From Deltaproteobacteria bacterium (GTDB lineage Bacteria; Myxococcota_A; Polyangia; DRWM01; JAAZOP01): DNA of 62,039 nt. The position numbers were made by a program, and so were the translations under genes. The DNA is taken from NCBI GenBank assembly GCA_016218815.1, contig JACRCX010000011.1:1-62039 (forward strand), given 5' to 3'. The notes beneath the pieces are model-generated. The model made no database searches, was not told where the DNA came from, and worked only from the letters and a program-made list of their open reading frames with translations. This document shows positions 42,626 to 49,588 of this stretch, piece after piece (position 1 is the first letter of the stretch; the number at the start of each line of letters is the position of its first letter).

Positions 42626-42828
42626 GCAGCGATTACCTCGTCCCGGACGAAGTGCAGCCGGATCAGCGACGGACGGCGGCCTTCGTCGAAGTGGCAGCGC
42701 ACGGCGTCCCGGACCTGCACGCGCAACTCGTCCAGGCTGTCGGCTTCGGTGAAGATCGACTCGCCGACCGCCCGAGCGGAGTACCCGCCCTCGGCAGCTT
42801 CCTCGATCAAGAACACGACCTCGCTCAT
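42622..42828 (-). CDS. hicB: HicB-family antitoxin (short type)
   Basis: A 68-residue HicB-like protein: MSEVVFLIEEAAEGGYSARA, ESIFTEADSLDELRVQVRDA, then VRCHF. It has only the partial RNase H-like fold, without a C-terminal DNA-binding domain. Such proteins are often mislabelled as 2-oxoisovalerate dehydrogenase. A remnant of the same gene sits at 40027. Confidence 0.8.
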   Translation of the reverse strand: MSEVVFLIEEAAEGGYSARAVGESIFTEADSLDELRVQVRDAVRCHFDEGRRPSLIRLHFVRDEVIAA

Positions 42829-42972
42829 TTCATCCTCCCCACGAACGAAGGGCCATCCTGCCGAGGAACGATCGCGACCGCGTAGCTCAACCTCATGACT
42901 GCCTTCCCCACTTCATCTCGCCCTCCCCACGGACGATAGCCCATCCTCAACGACAGCGGGGAGAAGGTGGGG

Positions 42973-42999
42973 GTTGTTGGTCATTGGTTCTTGGTCCGG
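42973..42999. repeat. heptanucleotide tract T4 (TTGGTNN)
   Basis: Three TTGGTNN heptamers ending in TTGGTCCGGA, the same end as in tracts T7 to T9. It separates the hicBA pair from the next module. Confidence 0.65.
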
Positions 43000-43013
43000 A
43001 AGAAACGCCACGG

Positions 43014-43295
43014 CTACCGGTCATCCCATTCGGCCCTGACGCGCCGTTGCCACTCGACGGGATCTTCGGTGAGCTGCAGCACTCCGGCGCTCGCCGCGAT
43101 CGCCTGGCGGAGTTCGTCGTCGGGCGACCGGGGCCGCCTCCGGGGTGCCGGCGAGGGGTGCGGTGGGGCGACAGACGACGCGCGGGCCAGCCGGGCGAGC
43201 ACGCGACGGCGGGCCGCGGGGCGCATGCGACGAAGGGCCGCCACGATTTCGTCCTCGGTGATGCCCGTGTGAGGCAATTCGCGTTCGGCCATCAT
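43014..43295 (-). CDS. small protein of unknown function, coupled to a HEPN gene
   Basis: A 93-residue frame (starting ATGATGGCC): a helical N-terminus TEDEIVAALRRMRPAARRRV, an Arg/Pro-rich middle and an acidic/Trp-containing end (VEWQRRVRAEWDD). Its ATG overlaps the stop of the HEPN gene. The N-terminal helix resembles that of the antitoxin at 39805 (x-V-x-A-x-x-R-M). An antitoxin-like role is a guess. Confidence 0.5.
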   Translation of the reverse strand: MMAERELPHTGITEDEIVAALRRMRPAARRRVLARLARASSVAPPHPSPAPRRRPRSPDDELRQAIAASAGVLQLTEDPVEWQRRVRAEWDDR

Positions 43296-43810
43296 CACCC
43301 TCCGACCGGCTTCACCAGACCCGCCATCGCCGACCTCCGGACCGCGGCGCGAAGTTGGGCGGACGAACAGGTCTTCTCGCCACGCGTGGCGACGATGCAA
43401 GCCGCATCCGTCCCGCGAGCACGCGCACGACCACGAAGAGGAAGGCGACGGAAGGGACGCGCGGCGGGCGTCAGAAAGGGCGCCAGGATGCGTGCGGCGG
43501 CCTCGACGAATTCTTTCGACCAGATCACCGAGGTCTCGGCCCGCTCGCGGGAGAACCGGACGTGGGTGCCGTAGTCGGCCTCGAGGCGCCCGACGAACAG
43601 GTCCCCCAGCTTGCTCGTCGTGTCCCGCGGCAGCCGGCCGTCGCGCACGAAGTGCTCGCCCAACAGGCTGCGCAACCCGTCGTGGCTGCGGACCTCGAGG
43701 CCGAGGGAGAAGAGGAGCGCACGGGCGGAATGGTGCGCGGAGTAGTAGGCGCTCGAGACCGCCTCTTCGAAGATGCCCTGGGCGAGCGCGTAGTCGGCCA
43801 TCGTCATCAC
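43295..43810 (-). CDS. HEPN-domain protein of pair 6
   Basis: A 171-residue HEPN protein closely related to the one at 41274: FEEAVSSAYYSAHHSARALL, VRSHDGLRSLLGEHFVRDG, GRLEADYGTHVRF. It starts at GTG and lacks the first ~20 residues of its relative. The partner nucleotidyltransferase directly upstream is truncated just after its GSRARG motif, which suggests one deletion removed both the end of that gene and the start of this one. The C-terminal tail differs from the other HEPN proteins. Confidence 0.75.
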   Translation of the reverse strand: MMTMADYALAQGIFEEAVSSAYYSAHHSARALLFSLGLEVRSHDGLRSLLGEHFVRDGRLPRDTTSKLGDLFVGRLEADYGTHVRFSRERAETSVIWSKEFVEAAARILAPFLTPAARPFRRLPLRGRARARGTDAACIVATRGEKTCSSAQLRAAVRRSAMAGLVKPVGG

Positions 43811-43953
43811 GCGCCGCGCGCGCGGGAGCCGTAGAGGCAGAGTTTGACGAGGTGGGGCTTGGGCACGATGGCGCGCAGCCCCTCGGCGAAGCGGGTCAGC
43901 CGCGAGACTTCGTCGGGGCGGAGCCAGGGGGGGAGGGGGGGGGTGATGGTCAT
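43807..43953 (-). pseudogene. truncated MNT nucleotidyltransferase of pair 6
   Basis: A 48-codon frame: PPWLRPDEVSRLTRFAEGLR and LCLYGSRARGA then stop. It contains the start of the GS-x10-DxD motif but not the DxD. Compared with the complete gene at 41840, about 85 residues are missing. The ATG is in heptamer tract T5. Confidence 0.75.
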
Positions 43954-43967
43954 TGGTTCTTGGTCAG
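43950..43967. repeat. heptanucleotide tract T5 (TTGGTNN)
   Basis: TCATTGGTTCTTGGTC, a short version of the tracts, providing the ATGACC start of the truncated nucleotidyltransferase. Confidence 0.6.
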
Positions 43968-44000
43968 GGGGCTATCCACTTCGCAACCGCGACCTGGATC

Positions 44001-44198
44001 CAGCCGGCCTCCGGCCCCTTCGGTTGTTCTGCAACACCGACATCGATGGGAACATTTCGTTCGTCTTCACGGGCCCTTGCGAACCCAGGGGCCAGCCAAA
44101 ACTGTCGGCCACCTTGCGCACGGTACGCGCCTCCTGGATCACCGTCAAGGAGGCGCCTCGTTGGGTGCGAAAAACTCGGCGATGGTTCAGCATTTCTC
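44001..44198. repeat. ~198-bp interspersed repeat, copy A
   Basis: This segment shares most of its bases with 51141-51337 in the same orientation, for example CCTCCGGCCCCTTCGGTT, TTTCGTTCGTCTTCACGGG, GAACCCAGGGGCC, and TTCAGCATTTC at the end. On the minus strand both copies open with a short frame MLN-x-RR-x-F-x-TQR-x-ASLT; a 1-nt indel shifts the frame between copies. Not recognised. The next 280 bp (44199-44483) hold nothing I can identify. Confidence 0.75.
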
Positions 44199-44483
44199 CG
44201 GCCGCGACGGCCGCGCGGCACGGCCCCAGGTGGACCGCCGAACGTCCAGGCGGCATCCTCCTCCTCGGAGAGAGCAGCGGCTTGTCGTTGTTCGTCGGAC
44301 TGGATCACAAACGATAGGAATCATGGGGTATTCGAGAGCGTGACGAACGGGACCCGCAGCAACTCGGGCGCGGAGATGCGACGGAGGTTCGGACTCACGC
44401 GACGACGCTCACCACGGTCTGGTAGACGGAGCGGACCTCCCGAGGCACCGGGCGTCGCGAGCGACGAAGACCCCTCACTGCTG

Positions 44484-44632
44484 ATCTCGAGCTCTCCCCC
44501 GCTCAGGATAGCCCGACTTCAGCCTTCACGCTTCCCGGAGTCCTTGCAGCCGTTCGTGCCGATCCCCTCGACCAGCCGAGCATTTGCCGGGCGAGGTAGC
44601 TGCCGTCCTGGCCGGTGATGAGGGCTCGTGGT
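44484..44632 (-). pseudogene. internally deleted copy of gmd
   Basis: Positions 44484-44574 match the 3' end and downstream flank of gmd (40066-40157), including TTCACGCTTCCCGGAGTCCT. Positions 44590-44632 match its 5' end (41139-41190), including GCGAGGTAGCTGCCGTCCTG. About 1 kb of the middle is missing. A heptamer tract follows, as at the real gmd. Confidence 0.8.
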
Positions 44633-44670
44633 GAGTCAAGAGTCATGAGTCGTGACGGGGAGTCATGAGT
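44632..44670. repeat. heptanucleotide tract T6 (GAGTCNN)
   Basis: GAGTCNN units with AA, AT, GT endings beside the gmd remnant. No TTGGTNN part is present. Confidence 0.6.
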
Positions 44671-44676
44671 TGCGGG

Positions 44677-45204
44677 TCATCGCTTGCCGCTCCTGCGGCC
44701 GTGTGCGGCGGGGGGCACGGGGCGGCGGGGCTTCGAGGGCGCCTTGCGGGTTCTGGCCGGGGCGGTCGAGGCGCCGTGGGGCGCAGCGGGGGCCTCGCGA
44801 GCCTGGTTCGGGCGGAAACGGGCCAGGAGGACGGCATGGGCCGCGCGCATCGCTCGCGCATACCCGGCGGTCCGGCCGAAGACCTCGCGCGCCGCCGACT
44901 CGCGGTACACGTGCGAGGTGACGTTGCGGTCGTCGAGCATCCGCATCCACAACGCTTCGTCGTCCTCCAGCCAGCCCATGCGCCACGCCCCGGCTATCGC
45001 CTGACGCGGGCTCTCCGCGACCCGACGCTCCTCGATCAGCGCGCGGCGCAGCGTCTTCCAGAACAGCTCGACGGAAAACTCGAAGCGCTGGATCGTGCCG
45101 TCGATCTCGAGGTCGCTGGGCGCGGGTTGGGCGAGGGCGCGTTCGAGCTGGGACAGCGCCCGATCCAGGTTGTCGAGCGAGGTTTCGAGGCGTTCAGTCG
45201 CCAT
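44677..45204 (-). CDS. HI0074-type HEPN protein of pair 5
   Basis: A 175-residue protein: ERLETSLDNLDRALSQLERA, IDGTIQRFEFSVELFWKTLR and the R-x4-H-x-Y site in DDRNVTSHVYRE. This is the nucleotidyltransferase substrate-binding HEPN family exemplified by Haemophilus HI0074. Overlaps its nucleotidyltransferase gene by 11 bp. The last ~35 residues are a basic Pro/Ala-rich tail. Confidence 0.85.
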   Translation of the reverse strand: MATERLETSLDNLDRALSQLERALAQPAPSDLEIDGTIQRFEFSVELFWKTLRRALIEERRVAESPRQAIAGAWRMGWLEDDEALWMRMLDDRNVTSHVYRESAAREVFGRTAGYARAMRAAHAVLLARFRPNQAREAPAAPHGASTAPARTRKAPSKPRRPVPPAAHGRRSGKR

Positions 45205-45595
45205 AGAGCACGATGCCCTGCCGGTCGATCCGCTCGCGCCAGGAAGCGTCCAGCCTGGAGAGGAAGACCAGGTCCACATCGAGCAGCGTGGGGGGATGCG
45301 ATTCGAGGTCATCGACCAGCTCGCACCAGGCCGCGGAGGGGACGGGCTCGACGTCCACGGCGAGGTCGATATCGGAGAACCGATCGCAGTCGCCGCGGGC
45401 GCGGGACCCGAACAGGATGACGCGACGGGGGCGGAGGAATGCCACAACCCGGCGAACGACCTCGCGAATACGCGGATCGTCCGCGGGGGGCGGGTCGGGG
45501 GCGGGGGGCAGGCGTGAGGCTGCAGTCGTGAGTCGAGAGTCATGAGTCGTGAGTCGACGGAGCTTCGAGATGGGCGGCGGGGAGTTACTGGTCAT
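45194..45595 (-). CDS. HI0073-type MNT nucleotidyltransferase of pair 5
   Basis: The catalytic motif ILFGSRARGDCDRFSDIDLA is intact and is followed by LLDVDLVFL. The longest frame has 133 codons. Its first ~35 residues (including LTTHDSRLTTAAS) are encoded by heptamer tract T7, so the native start may be further in. The ATG at 45595 overlaps the stop of the upstream HepT gene (ATGA), which favours its use. Confidence 0.8.
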   Translation of the reverse strand: MTSNSPPPISKLRRLTTHDSRLTTAASRLPPAPDPPPADDPRIREVVRRVVAFLRPRRVILFGSRARGDCDRFSDIDLAVDVEPVPSAAWCELVDDLESHPPTLLDVDLVFLSRLDASWRERIDRQGIVLYGD

Positions 45596-45612
45596 TGGTT
45601 CTTGGTCCGGAC
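45524..45612. repeat. heptanucleotide tract T7
   Basis: GAGTCNN units at 45526-45558 and TTGGTNN units at 45584-45607. It encodes the N-terminus of one gene and the stop of the other. Confidence 0.7.
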
Positions 45613-46110
45613 AGGGGAACGGAGACGGGGGGACGGGGTGCGACGGTAGGGGACGCGGGGCTCCCGGGCCCGGGACGGGCCGTGGTCGTCGTCGAGGTGC
45701 GACGCGACGGCCCGGGCGTAAGCGCGGGCATCGGAAAGCAGGCGCGAGGCGGCGCGGGCCACCAGCGACGGGTCGAGCGTGTCGTAGTCGTGCACGATGC
45801 GGTTCCGCAGCCCGACGTAGGAGAGGATGAAGCGTTCCGCGACGTTTTTCGGGAGAAGGCCCGCATCCCGCACCGACACGAAGGACTCGCGCGCACTGCC
45901 CGGCGGCGGCAACGACCGAGCCGCCAACAACAACCCGTTCACGTCGATGGCCGCCTCGACCACGACTTGCACCAATCGCTCCATCGCTCGACGCTCGAGG
46001 TTCCCCCCCGGCTGCCGGCCCGGCCGCACCAGCGGCTCGAGCTCGGCCAGGAACCCCGCCAGCAGTTCCAGCTTGCGCTGCAGGAGGGCGGAGCGACTCG
46101 CCTCAGGCAA
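45592..46110 (-). CDS. hepT: HepT-like HEPN toxin (DUF86) of pair 4
   Basis: A 172-residue protein with LQRKLELLAGFLAELEPLVR and the HepT RNase site R-x4-H-x-Y in LRNRIVHDYDTLDP. TTG 46110 is the most likely start because it follows ctggaggcccagc and overlaps the nucleotidyltransferase stop. The C-terminal tail contains REPRVPYRR and ends RTKNQ, with the stop inside heptamer tract T7. Confidence 0.85.
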   Translation of the reverse strand: MPEASRSALLQRKLELLAGFLAELEPLVRPGRQPGGNLERRAMERLVQVVVEAAIDVNGLLLAARSLPPPGSARESFVSVRDAGLLPKNVAERFILSYVGLRNRIVHDYDTLDPSLVARAASRLLSDARAYARAVASHLDDDHGPSRAREPRVPYRRTPSPRLRSPVRTKNQ

Positions 46111-46501
46111 GCTGGGCCTCCAGCCACCGGCGGCGGGACGCGCGGAACTTCGCCGTGTCGTCGAACCGCCGCGCCGCATAGGAGGAGAACTCGGCCCACG
46201 TGGTCGGCGTCGCCTGCCAGAGCGGCACGCCGTCGCGCGCGACCATGAACAACAACAGGGGGTCGGCCCCGTTCAGCAGGACGAGGTCGAGCTCCCGCCG
46301 AGGCGCCAGCGCCGCCTCGAGCCGGGCGGCCAGACGGCAGGACCACTCCAGGGTGCGCGCCTTCCTCGCTCGGGAGGTCCACACCGCGACGTCGAAGTCC
46401 GAGTCCTCGTTCGCTCGCCCGGTGACCGTGGAACCGAATTGCACCACGAGCCGCAGGCCGAAGCGGCGGGCGAGGGAGGGGAGGGGGAGGGGGAGGGTCA
46501 T
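46103..46501 (-). CDS. mntA: MntA-like nucleotidyltransferase antitoxin of pair 4
   Basis: A 132-residue protein with VVQFGSTVTGRANEDSDFDV (GS-x10-DxD) and a second acidic strand RRELDLVLL. MntA AMPylates the tyrosine of the HepT R-x4-H-x-Y motif. The ATG (MTLPLPLPS) lies in heptamer tract T8; a further upstream ATG at 46552 is also tract-derived. Confidence 0.85.
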   Translation of the reverse strand: MTLPLPLPSLARRFGLRLVVQFGSTVTGRANEDSDFDVAVWTSRARKARTLEWSCRLAARLEAALAPRRELDLVLLNGADPLLLFMVARDGVPLWQATPTTWAEFSSYAARRFDDTAKFRASRRRWLEAQLA

Positions 46502-46576
46502 TGGTTCTTGGTACTTGGTCCGGACAGGGGAGAAGTTGTTGGTTCCAGTCATGAGTCGGGAGTCGGGAGCTGGGAG
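46499..46576. repeat. heptanucleotide tract T8
   Basis: TTGGTNN units at 46501-46525, the spacer CCGGACAGGGGAGAAGTTG, then GAGTCNN units at 46549-46572. Confidence 0.7.
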
Positions 46577-46592
46577 TGGGGAGCCATGGCGA

Positions 46593-47186
46593 TCATCGTC
46601 GGGCTTTCGTGGCGCCGGCCGGGCGGGGAGAGGGTTTTTCCGTGGACTTGCGAGCGTCGGCCGGGGTTCGGCCTCCGGTCAGGGTCTTGCGGTAGCGCAC
46701 GCGCTTCTCGCCGGCGGTGGACGCCGGACCCGCACCGGAAGGGAACGGGCCCAGACCCGCCGCCGTCACCAACGCGTCGAGCAGCCGGCGCAACAGCGAG
46801 AGCCGGTGGGCCACGACCTCGTGCAGCTCGGAAGGCGACACCGCCAGGTAGGCATGGGTCAGGAGGTTGCGCAGGCGCGCGAGCGAAACGAAATCGTCGC
46901 GCAACGCGGCCGGAATCGCACCCAACCGGTTGAGCTGCACCGCCACCTCGCGGTACTCGGTGACCGCGACCCGATAACGCCGCGCCAGGACGTGGCGACC
47001 GATGGACAGCAGGCTCTCGAGGCCCTCGCGCAAGAGGGCCCGAGCCATCAACGCGGTGAGGAAGTCTTTCTCGTCGTCGAACCGCTCGGGAGGAAGCCCG
47101 GCCATCGTCTCGAGCTGCGCGAGACAACGCTGGGCCGCCGCCAGATGCGCTTCGACGCGGACCGGATCGATCGGGCGCTGGATCAA
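46593..47186 (-). CDS. hepT: HepT-like HEPN toxin (DUF86) of pair 3
   Basis: A 197-residue protein: ALMARALLREGLESLLSIGR and the RNase site RLRNLLTHAYLAVSP (R-x4-H-x-Y). The C-terminal tail has AGEKRVRYRKT followed by a basic Pro-rich end. Its start overlaps the nucleotidyltransferase stop by 4 nt. Confidence 0.82.
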   Translation of the reverse strand: MIQRPIDPVRVEAHLAAAQRCLAQLETMAGLPPERFDDEKDFLTALMARALLREGLESLLSIGRHVLARRYRVAVTEYREVAVQLNRLGAIPAALRDDFVSLARLRNLLTHAYLAVSPSELHEVVAHRLSLLRRLLDALVTAAGLGPFPSGAGPASTAGEKRVRYRKTLTGGRTPADARKSTEKPSPRPAGATKARR

Positions 47187-47660
47187 CGGCCGGCCTCCAC
47201 GCGGATGAGGTCCACCAGCTCGCGCAGGGTCTCACGGTGGATCGGCAACAGGTCGCCCTCCATCGCCCAGATCAGCTCCTCGTAGGCGTCCAGCTCGCGG
47301 TCGTCGGCGGCATAGAGGCGCTCGCCCTTGAGCGCCGCGGACTTGAGGAAGGTCCCTGCCCTGTCCAGCTCGACCAGGTCGAGCCGCACGCCGCGAAGAC
47401 GGGAACACAAGCCGTCTTCCAGCTTCGCGCAGACCTCGAATCCGCGCGGGGCGCGCGGCGCGAGCCAAAGAACGCCGAGGTCCAGGTCGCTCGACCCACG
47501 CGCCCGCGCGCCGCCCAGGAGCCGCCACGCCTGCGGCTCGCGCGAGCCGAAGGCATAGAGTGCGCGGACGCCGTGCTCGACGCACAGCCGCGCGACGGCG
47601 CGGCGGAGAGCGGGGGGGGGAGGGAGGGGGGGGGGGGGGGAGTCCAGAGTCAGGAGTCAA
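47183..47660 (-). pseudogene. MntA-like nucleotidyltransferase of pair 3, reading frame broken at a poly-G tract
   Basis: The body of the gene is intact: ALYAFGSREPQAWRLLGGAR then ARGSSDLDLGVL (an extended GS...DxD motif), RLDLVELDRAGTF and a normal end. Reading upstream, the frame has no ATG, GTG or TTG before a stop at about 47655. The frame that does have a start (TTG 47660, TPDSGLPPPP) is out of register by a nucleotide. The two meet in a G-run at 47612-47640, so a change of length there would restore the gene. This is either phase variation or a sequencing error. Confidence 0.65.
47612..47640. repeat. homopolymeric G tract at the 5' end of a nucleotidyltransferase gene
   Basis: Runs of 9, 3 and 15 G separated by single A bases. 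Its length decides the frame of the MntA-like gene of pair 3. Similar but shorter G-runs sit at the 5' ends of the genes at 43807 and 41840. Confidence 0.7.
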
Positions 47661-47740
47661 GAGTCGTGAGTCGACGGGGCTTCGACGCGAGCGGGGGGGA
47701 GAAGTTGTTGGTTCTTGGTCATTGGTTCCTGGTCCGGGGC
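47641..47740. repeat. heptanucleotide tract T9
   Basis: GAGTCNN units at 47648-47676 and TTGGTNN units at 47706-47735, ending TTGGTCCGG. The right part encodes the end RTRNQ-stop of the next HepT gene. Confidence 0.7.
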
Positions 47741-48258
47741 CGGGGACGCGGACGAAGGGGACGAGCGCGACGGTACGGGACGGGCGCCTCGGCGACGGAC
47801 GAGGGGCCGGACTTGCCGGGAGCTCCGGAGGGCGGAGCGGACGCGGCGAGGAGGGAGGCCGCCGTGGTCCGGAACTTCCGCAGCACGCCGGTGCGCGCGG
47901 TGTACGCGCGATGCAACTCCTCCAGGTCGAGCTTCGTGTACAGATGGACGATCACGTTGCGGATGGAAGCCCACTGCGCGAGGGGCTGCTCCGACTCCCG
48001 CGGGATGATGCGGGCCCGCGCCAAGGCCAGGAACGCCTCCCTGTAGGTGGGCGGGGAGCCGAGCCTGCGGTCGGCGATGATCATCAGCGCCAGATCGATC
48101 GCGCACTGGCCAGCCAGCGTCATCGCCCGCAGGACGCCGTCCTGGTGCACCCCCTGGGTCGTGAACAGGACGAGATCGATGTCCCGCGCGTACTGCTCCA
48201 GCCGGTCCAGCGCGCCGTCGAGCTCGCGCAGCACCGCCGCGGCACGTTCACCATCCAT
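47719..48258 (-). CDS. hepT: HepT-like HEPN toxin (DUF86) of pair 2
   Basis: A 179-residue protein with ALDRLEQYARDIDLVLFTTQ, FLALARARIIPRESEQPLAQ and the RNase site SIRNVIVHLYTKLD (R-x4-H-x-Y). The tail contains AEAPVPYRRAR and ends RTRNQ inside tract T9. Overlaps its nucleotidyltransferase gene by 11 bp. Confidence 0.85.
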   Translation of the reverse strand: MDGERAAAVLRELDGALDRLEQYARDIDLVLFTTQGVHQDGVLRAMTLAGQCAIDLALMIIADRRLGSPPTYREAFLALARARIIPRESEQPLAQWASIRNVIVHLYTKLDLEELHRAYTARTGVLRKFRTTAASLLAASAPPSGAPGKSGPSSVAEAPVPYRRARPLRPRPRPRTRNQ

Positions 48259-48757
48259 GGACGGGCCCCTCGAACACGCGACGGAGACCTTCCTCCCACA
48301 CCGGCCGGAAGTCGAGCCATTGGGACATCACCTGGGCCTCGAAGGAGACGCGCATTCCGGCAGAACGTTCGAAGATGCACCGACCGGTCGAGATGACGCG
48401 GAACAGGAACGCCGGACCGGCGGCGGTCAGCGCGCGGACGTCCCACGGCACGGGCGAACGCGGAACCCACGAGGGCAGGTCCAACCCCTCCAGCCGGCCA
48501 CGGACCGCGGCGGCGACGTCCCAGGGCGCGGGGACGCCGTGGCGCACCACCAGGCCGAGGTCGAGGTCGCGACAGCGCCCGCCGCGGACGGCCGACCCGT
48601 GCAGCCAAGCCAGCTCGACCCCGCGCGTCCCGGCGCAGACCCGGCTCGCCGCCGCCAGCAGACGCTCGAGGGTCCTGGAGGGCACGCGGCGTCCCCAATC
48701 GATGCGGTCGTACCGGCGGGACACGCCCGCGCGCGCGACCTGCATCCCTGCCCTCAT
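48248..48757 (-). CDS. MNT-type nucleotidyltransferase of pair 2
   Basis: A 169-residue protein: ELAWLHGSAVRGGRCRDLDL (shortened GS-x-DxD motif) and a longer C-terminal part than its relatives (WDVRALTAAGPAFLFRVIST). It should AMPylate the partner HepT. Its ATG overlaps the stop of the next upstream HEPN gene (ATGA), linking pairs 1 and 2 without a heptamer tract. Confidence 0.8.
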   Translation of the reverse strand: MRAGMQVARAGVSRRYDRIDWGRRVPSRTLERLLAAASRVCAGTRGVELAWLHGSAVRGGRCRDLDLGLVVRHGVPAPWDVAAAVRGRLEGLDLPSWVPRSPVPWDVRALTAAGPAFLFRVISTGRCIFERSAGMRVSFEAQVMSQWLDFRPVWEEGLRRVFEGPVHGW

Positions 48758-49287
48758 CGCCGTTTCCTCGCAGCACCTGGCCGGGGGCGCGTCCCGCGGG
48801 CGGAGGGCGCCGGGGCCCGGCCGGCTCGGGCTTCGCAAGGGACGCGGGGTTCGCGGACCCGGGAGGAACCCGAGGGGCCGGGCGAGGCGGCCAGCCGGAA
48901 GCGGCGGCGCAGGTCGGCGTAGGCGCGACGGAGCGGGGCGGCGTAGGTGCGAATCCGGCGGTAGATCTCCAGCGCGTCGGCCTCGCTGTACACGTGCGAG
49001 GTCACGTTCCGGTCGCCGAGCATCCCCAGCCACAGGTTCTCGTCGCCCTCGAGCCACTTGTCGTGCCAGGCGAAGGACAGGACGTCGCGGGGAGAGCCGC
49101 GCGGTTCCTCGCCGGATTCCTCCAACGCGCGCTTGAGCGTCTTCCAGAACAGCTCGAACGTGAACTCGAAGCGCTGGATGGTGGCATCGATCATCGGACC
49201 CTCGCCGGGCAACGCGAGGACCTCGTCCAGGCGGTCCAGCGCCAGGCCGAGCTTGTCGAGCGACAGCTCAAGCCGCGCTGTGCTCAT
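48754..49287 (-). CDS. HI0074-type HEPN protein of pair 1
   Basis: A 177-residue protein: RLELSLDKLGLALDRLDEVL, IDATIQRFEFTFELFWKTLK and GDRNVTSHVYSEADALEIYR (R-x4-H-x-Y). It is a paralogue of the protein at 44677. The C-terminal tail has VREPRVPCEAR and ends in basic residues. Overlaps its nucleotidyltransferase gene by 20 bp. Confidence 0.85.
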   Translation of the reverse strand: MSTARLELSLDKLGLALDRLDEVLALPGEGPMIDATIQRFEFTFELFWKTLKRALEESGEEPRGSPRDVLSFAWHDKWLEGDENLWLGMLGDRNVTSHVYSEADALEIYRRIRTYAAPLRRAYADLRRRFRLAASPGPSGSSRVREPRVPCEARAGRAPAPSARGTRPRPGAARKRR

Positions 49288-49588
49288 ACAACACGCGGCC
49301 CTCACGCTCGATGCGCGCACGGAATTCGGCGCCCGCCTCGCTCAGCAGGACGACGTCGATTCGCAACAGCGTCGGCGGCGCGGCATCGATGCTGTCCTGG
49401 AAGGCGAAGAGCGCCTTGGCGCCGGCCTGCGGCGCGTCGACCGCGAGATCGATGTCCGACCTCGGCTTGTCGTCGCCCCGGGCGCGCGAGCCGAAGAGGA
49501 TCACGCGACGGGGCTGGAAGCAGGCGACGAGGCGCCGGACGATCTCCGTGATCCGGGCGTCGGTCGATGGTCGTCGGGTCCGCGTCAT
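49268..49588 (-). CDS. HI0073-type MNT nucleotidyltransferase of pair 1
   Basis: A 106-residue protein with ILFGSRARGDDKPRSDIDLA and LLRIDVVLL. The start MTRTRRPS is chosen because its ATG overlaps the stop of the upstream ATPase gene. Paralogue of the enzyme at 45194. Confidence 0.85.
   Translation of the reverse strand: MTRTRRPSTDARITEIVRRLVACFQPRRVILFGSRARGDDKPRSDIDLAVDAPQAGAKALFAFQDSIDAAPPTLLRIDVVLLSEAGAEFRARIEREGRVLYEHSAA

Noticed and set aside
42622..42828. 2-oxoisovalerate dehydrogenase subunit
   Set aside because: Short HicB-like proteins are commonly mislabelled this way; 68 residues with no TPP motif and an adjacent HicA toxin gene support HicB.
39377..47740. Integron-like cassette array
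   Set aside because: Modules separated by repeats resemble an integron, but no tyrosine integrase is present, the tracts lack attC core sites (RYYYAAC/GTTRRRY) and imperfect-palindrome structure, and the genes overlap within modules.
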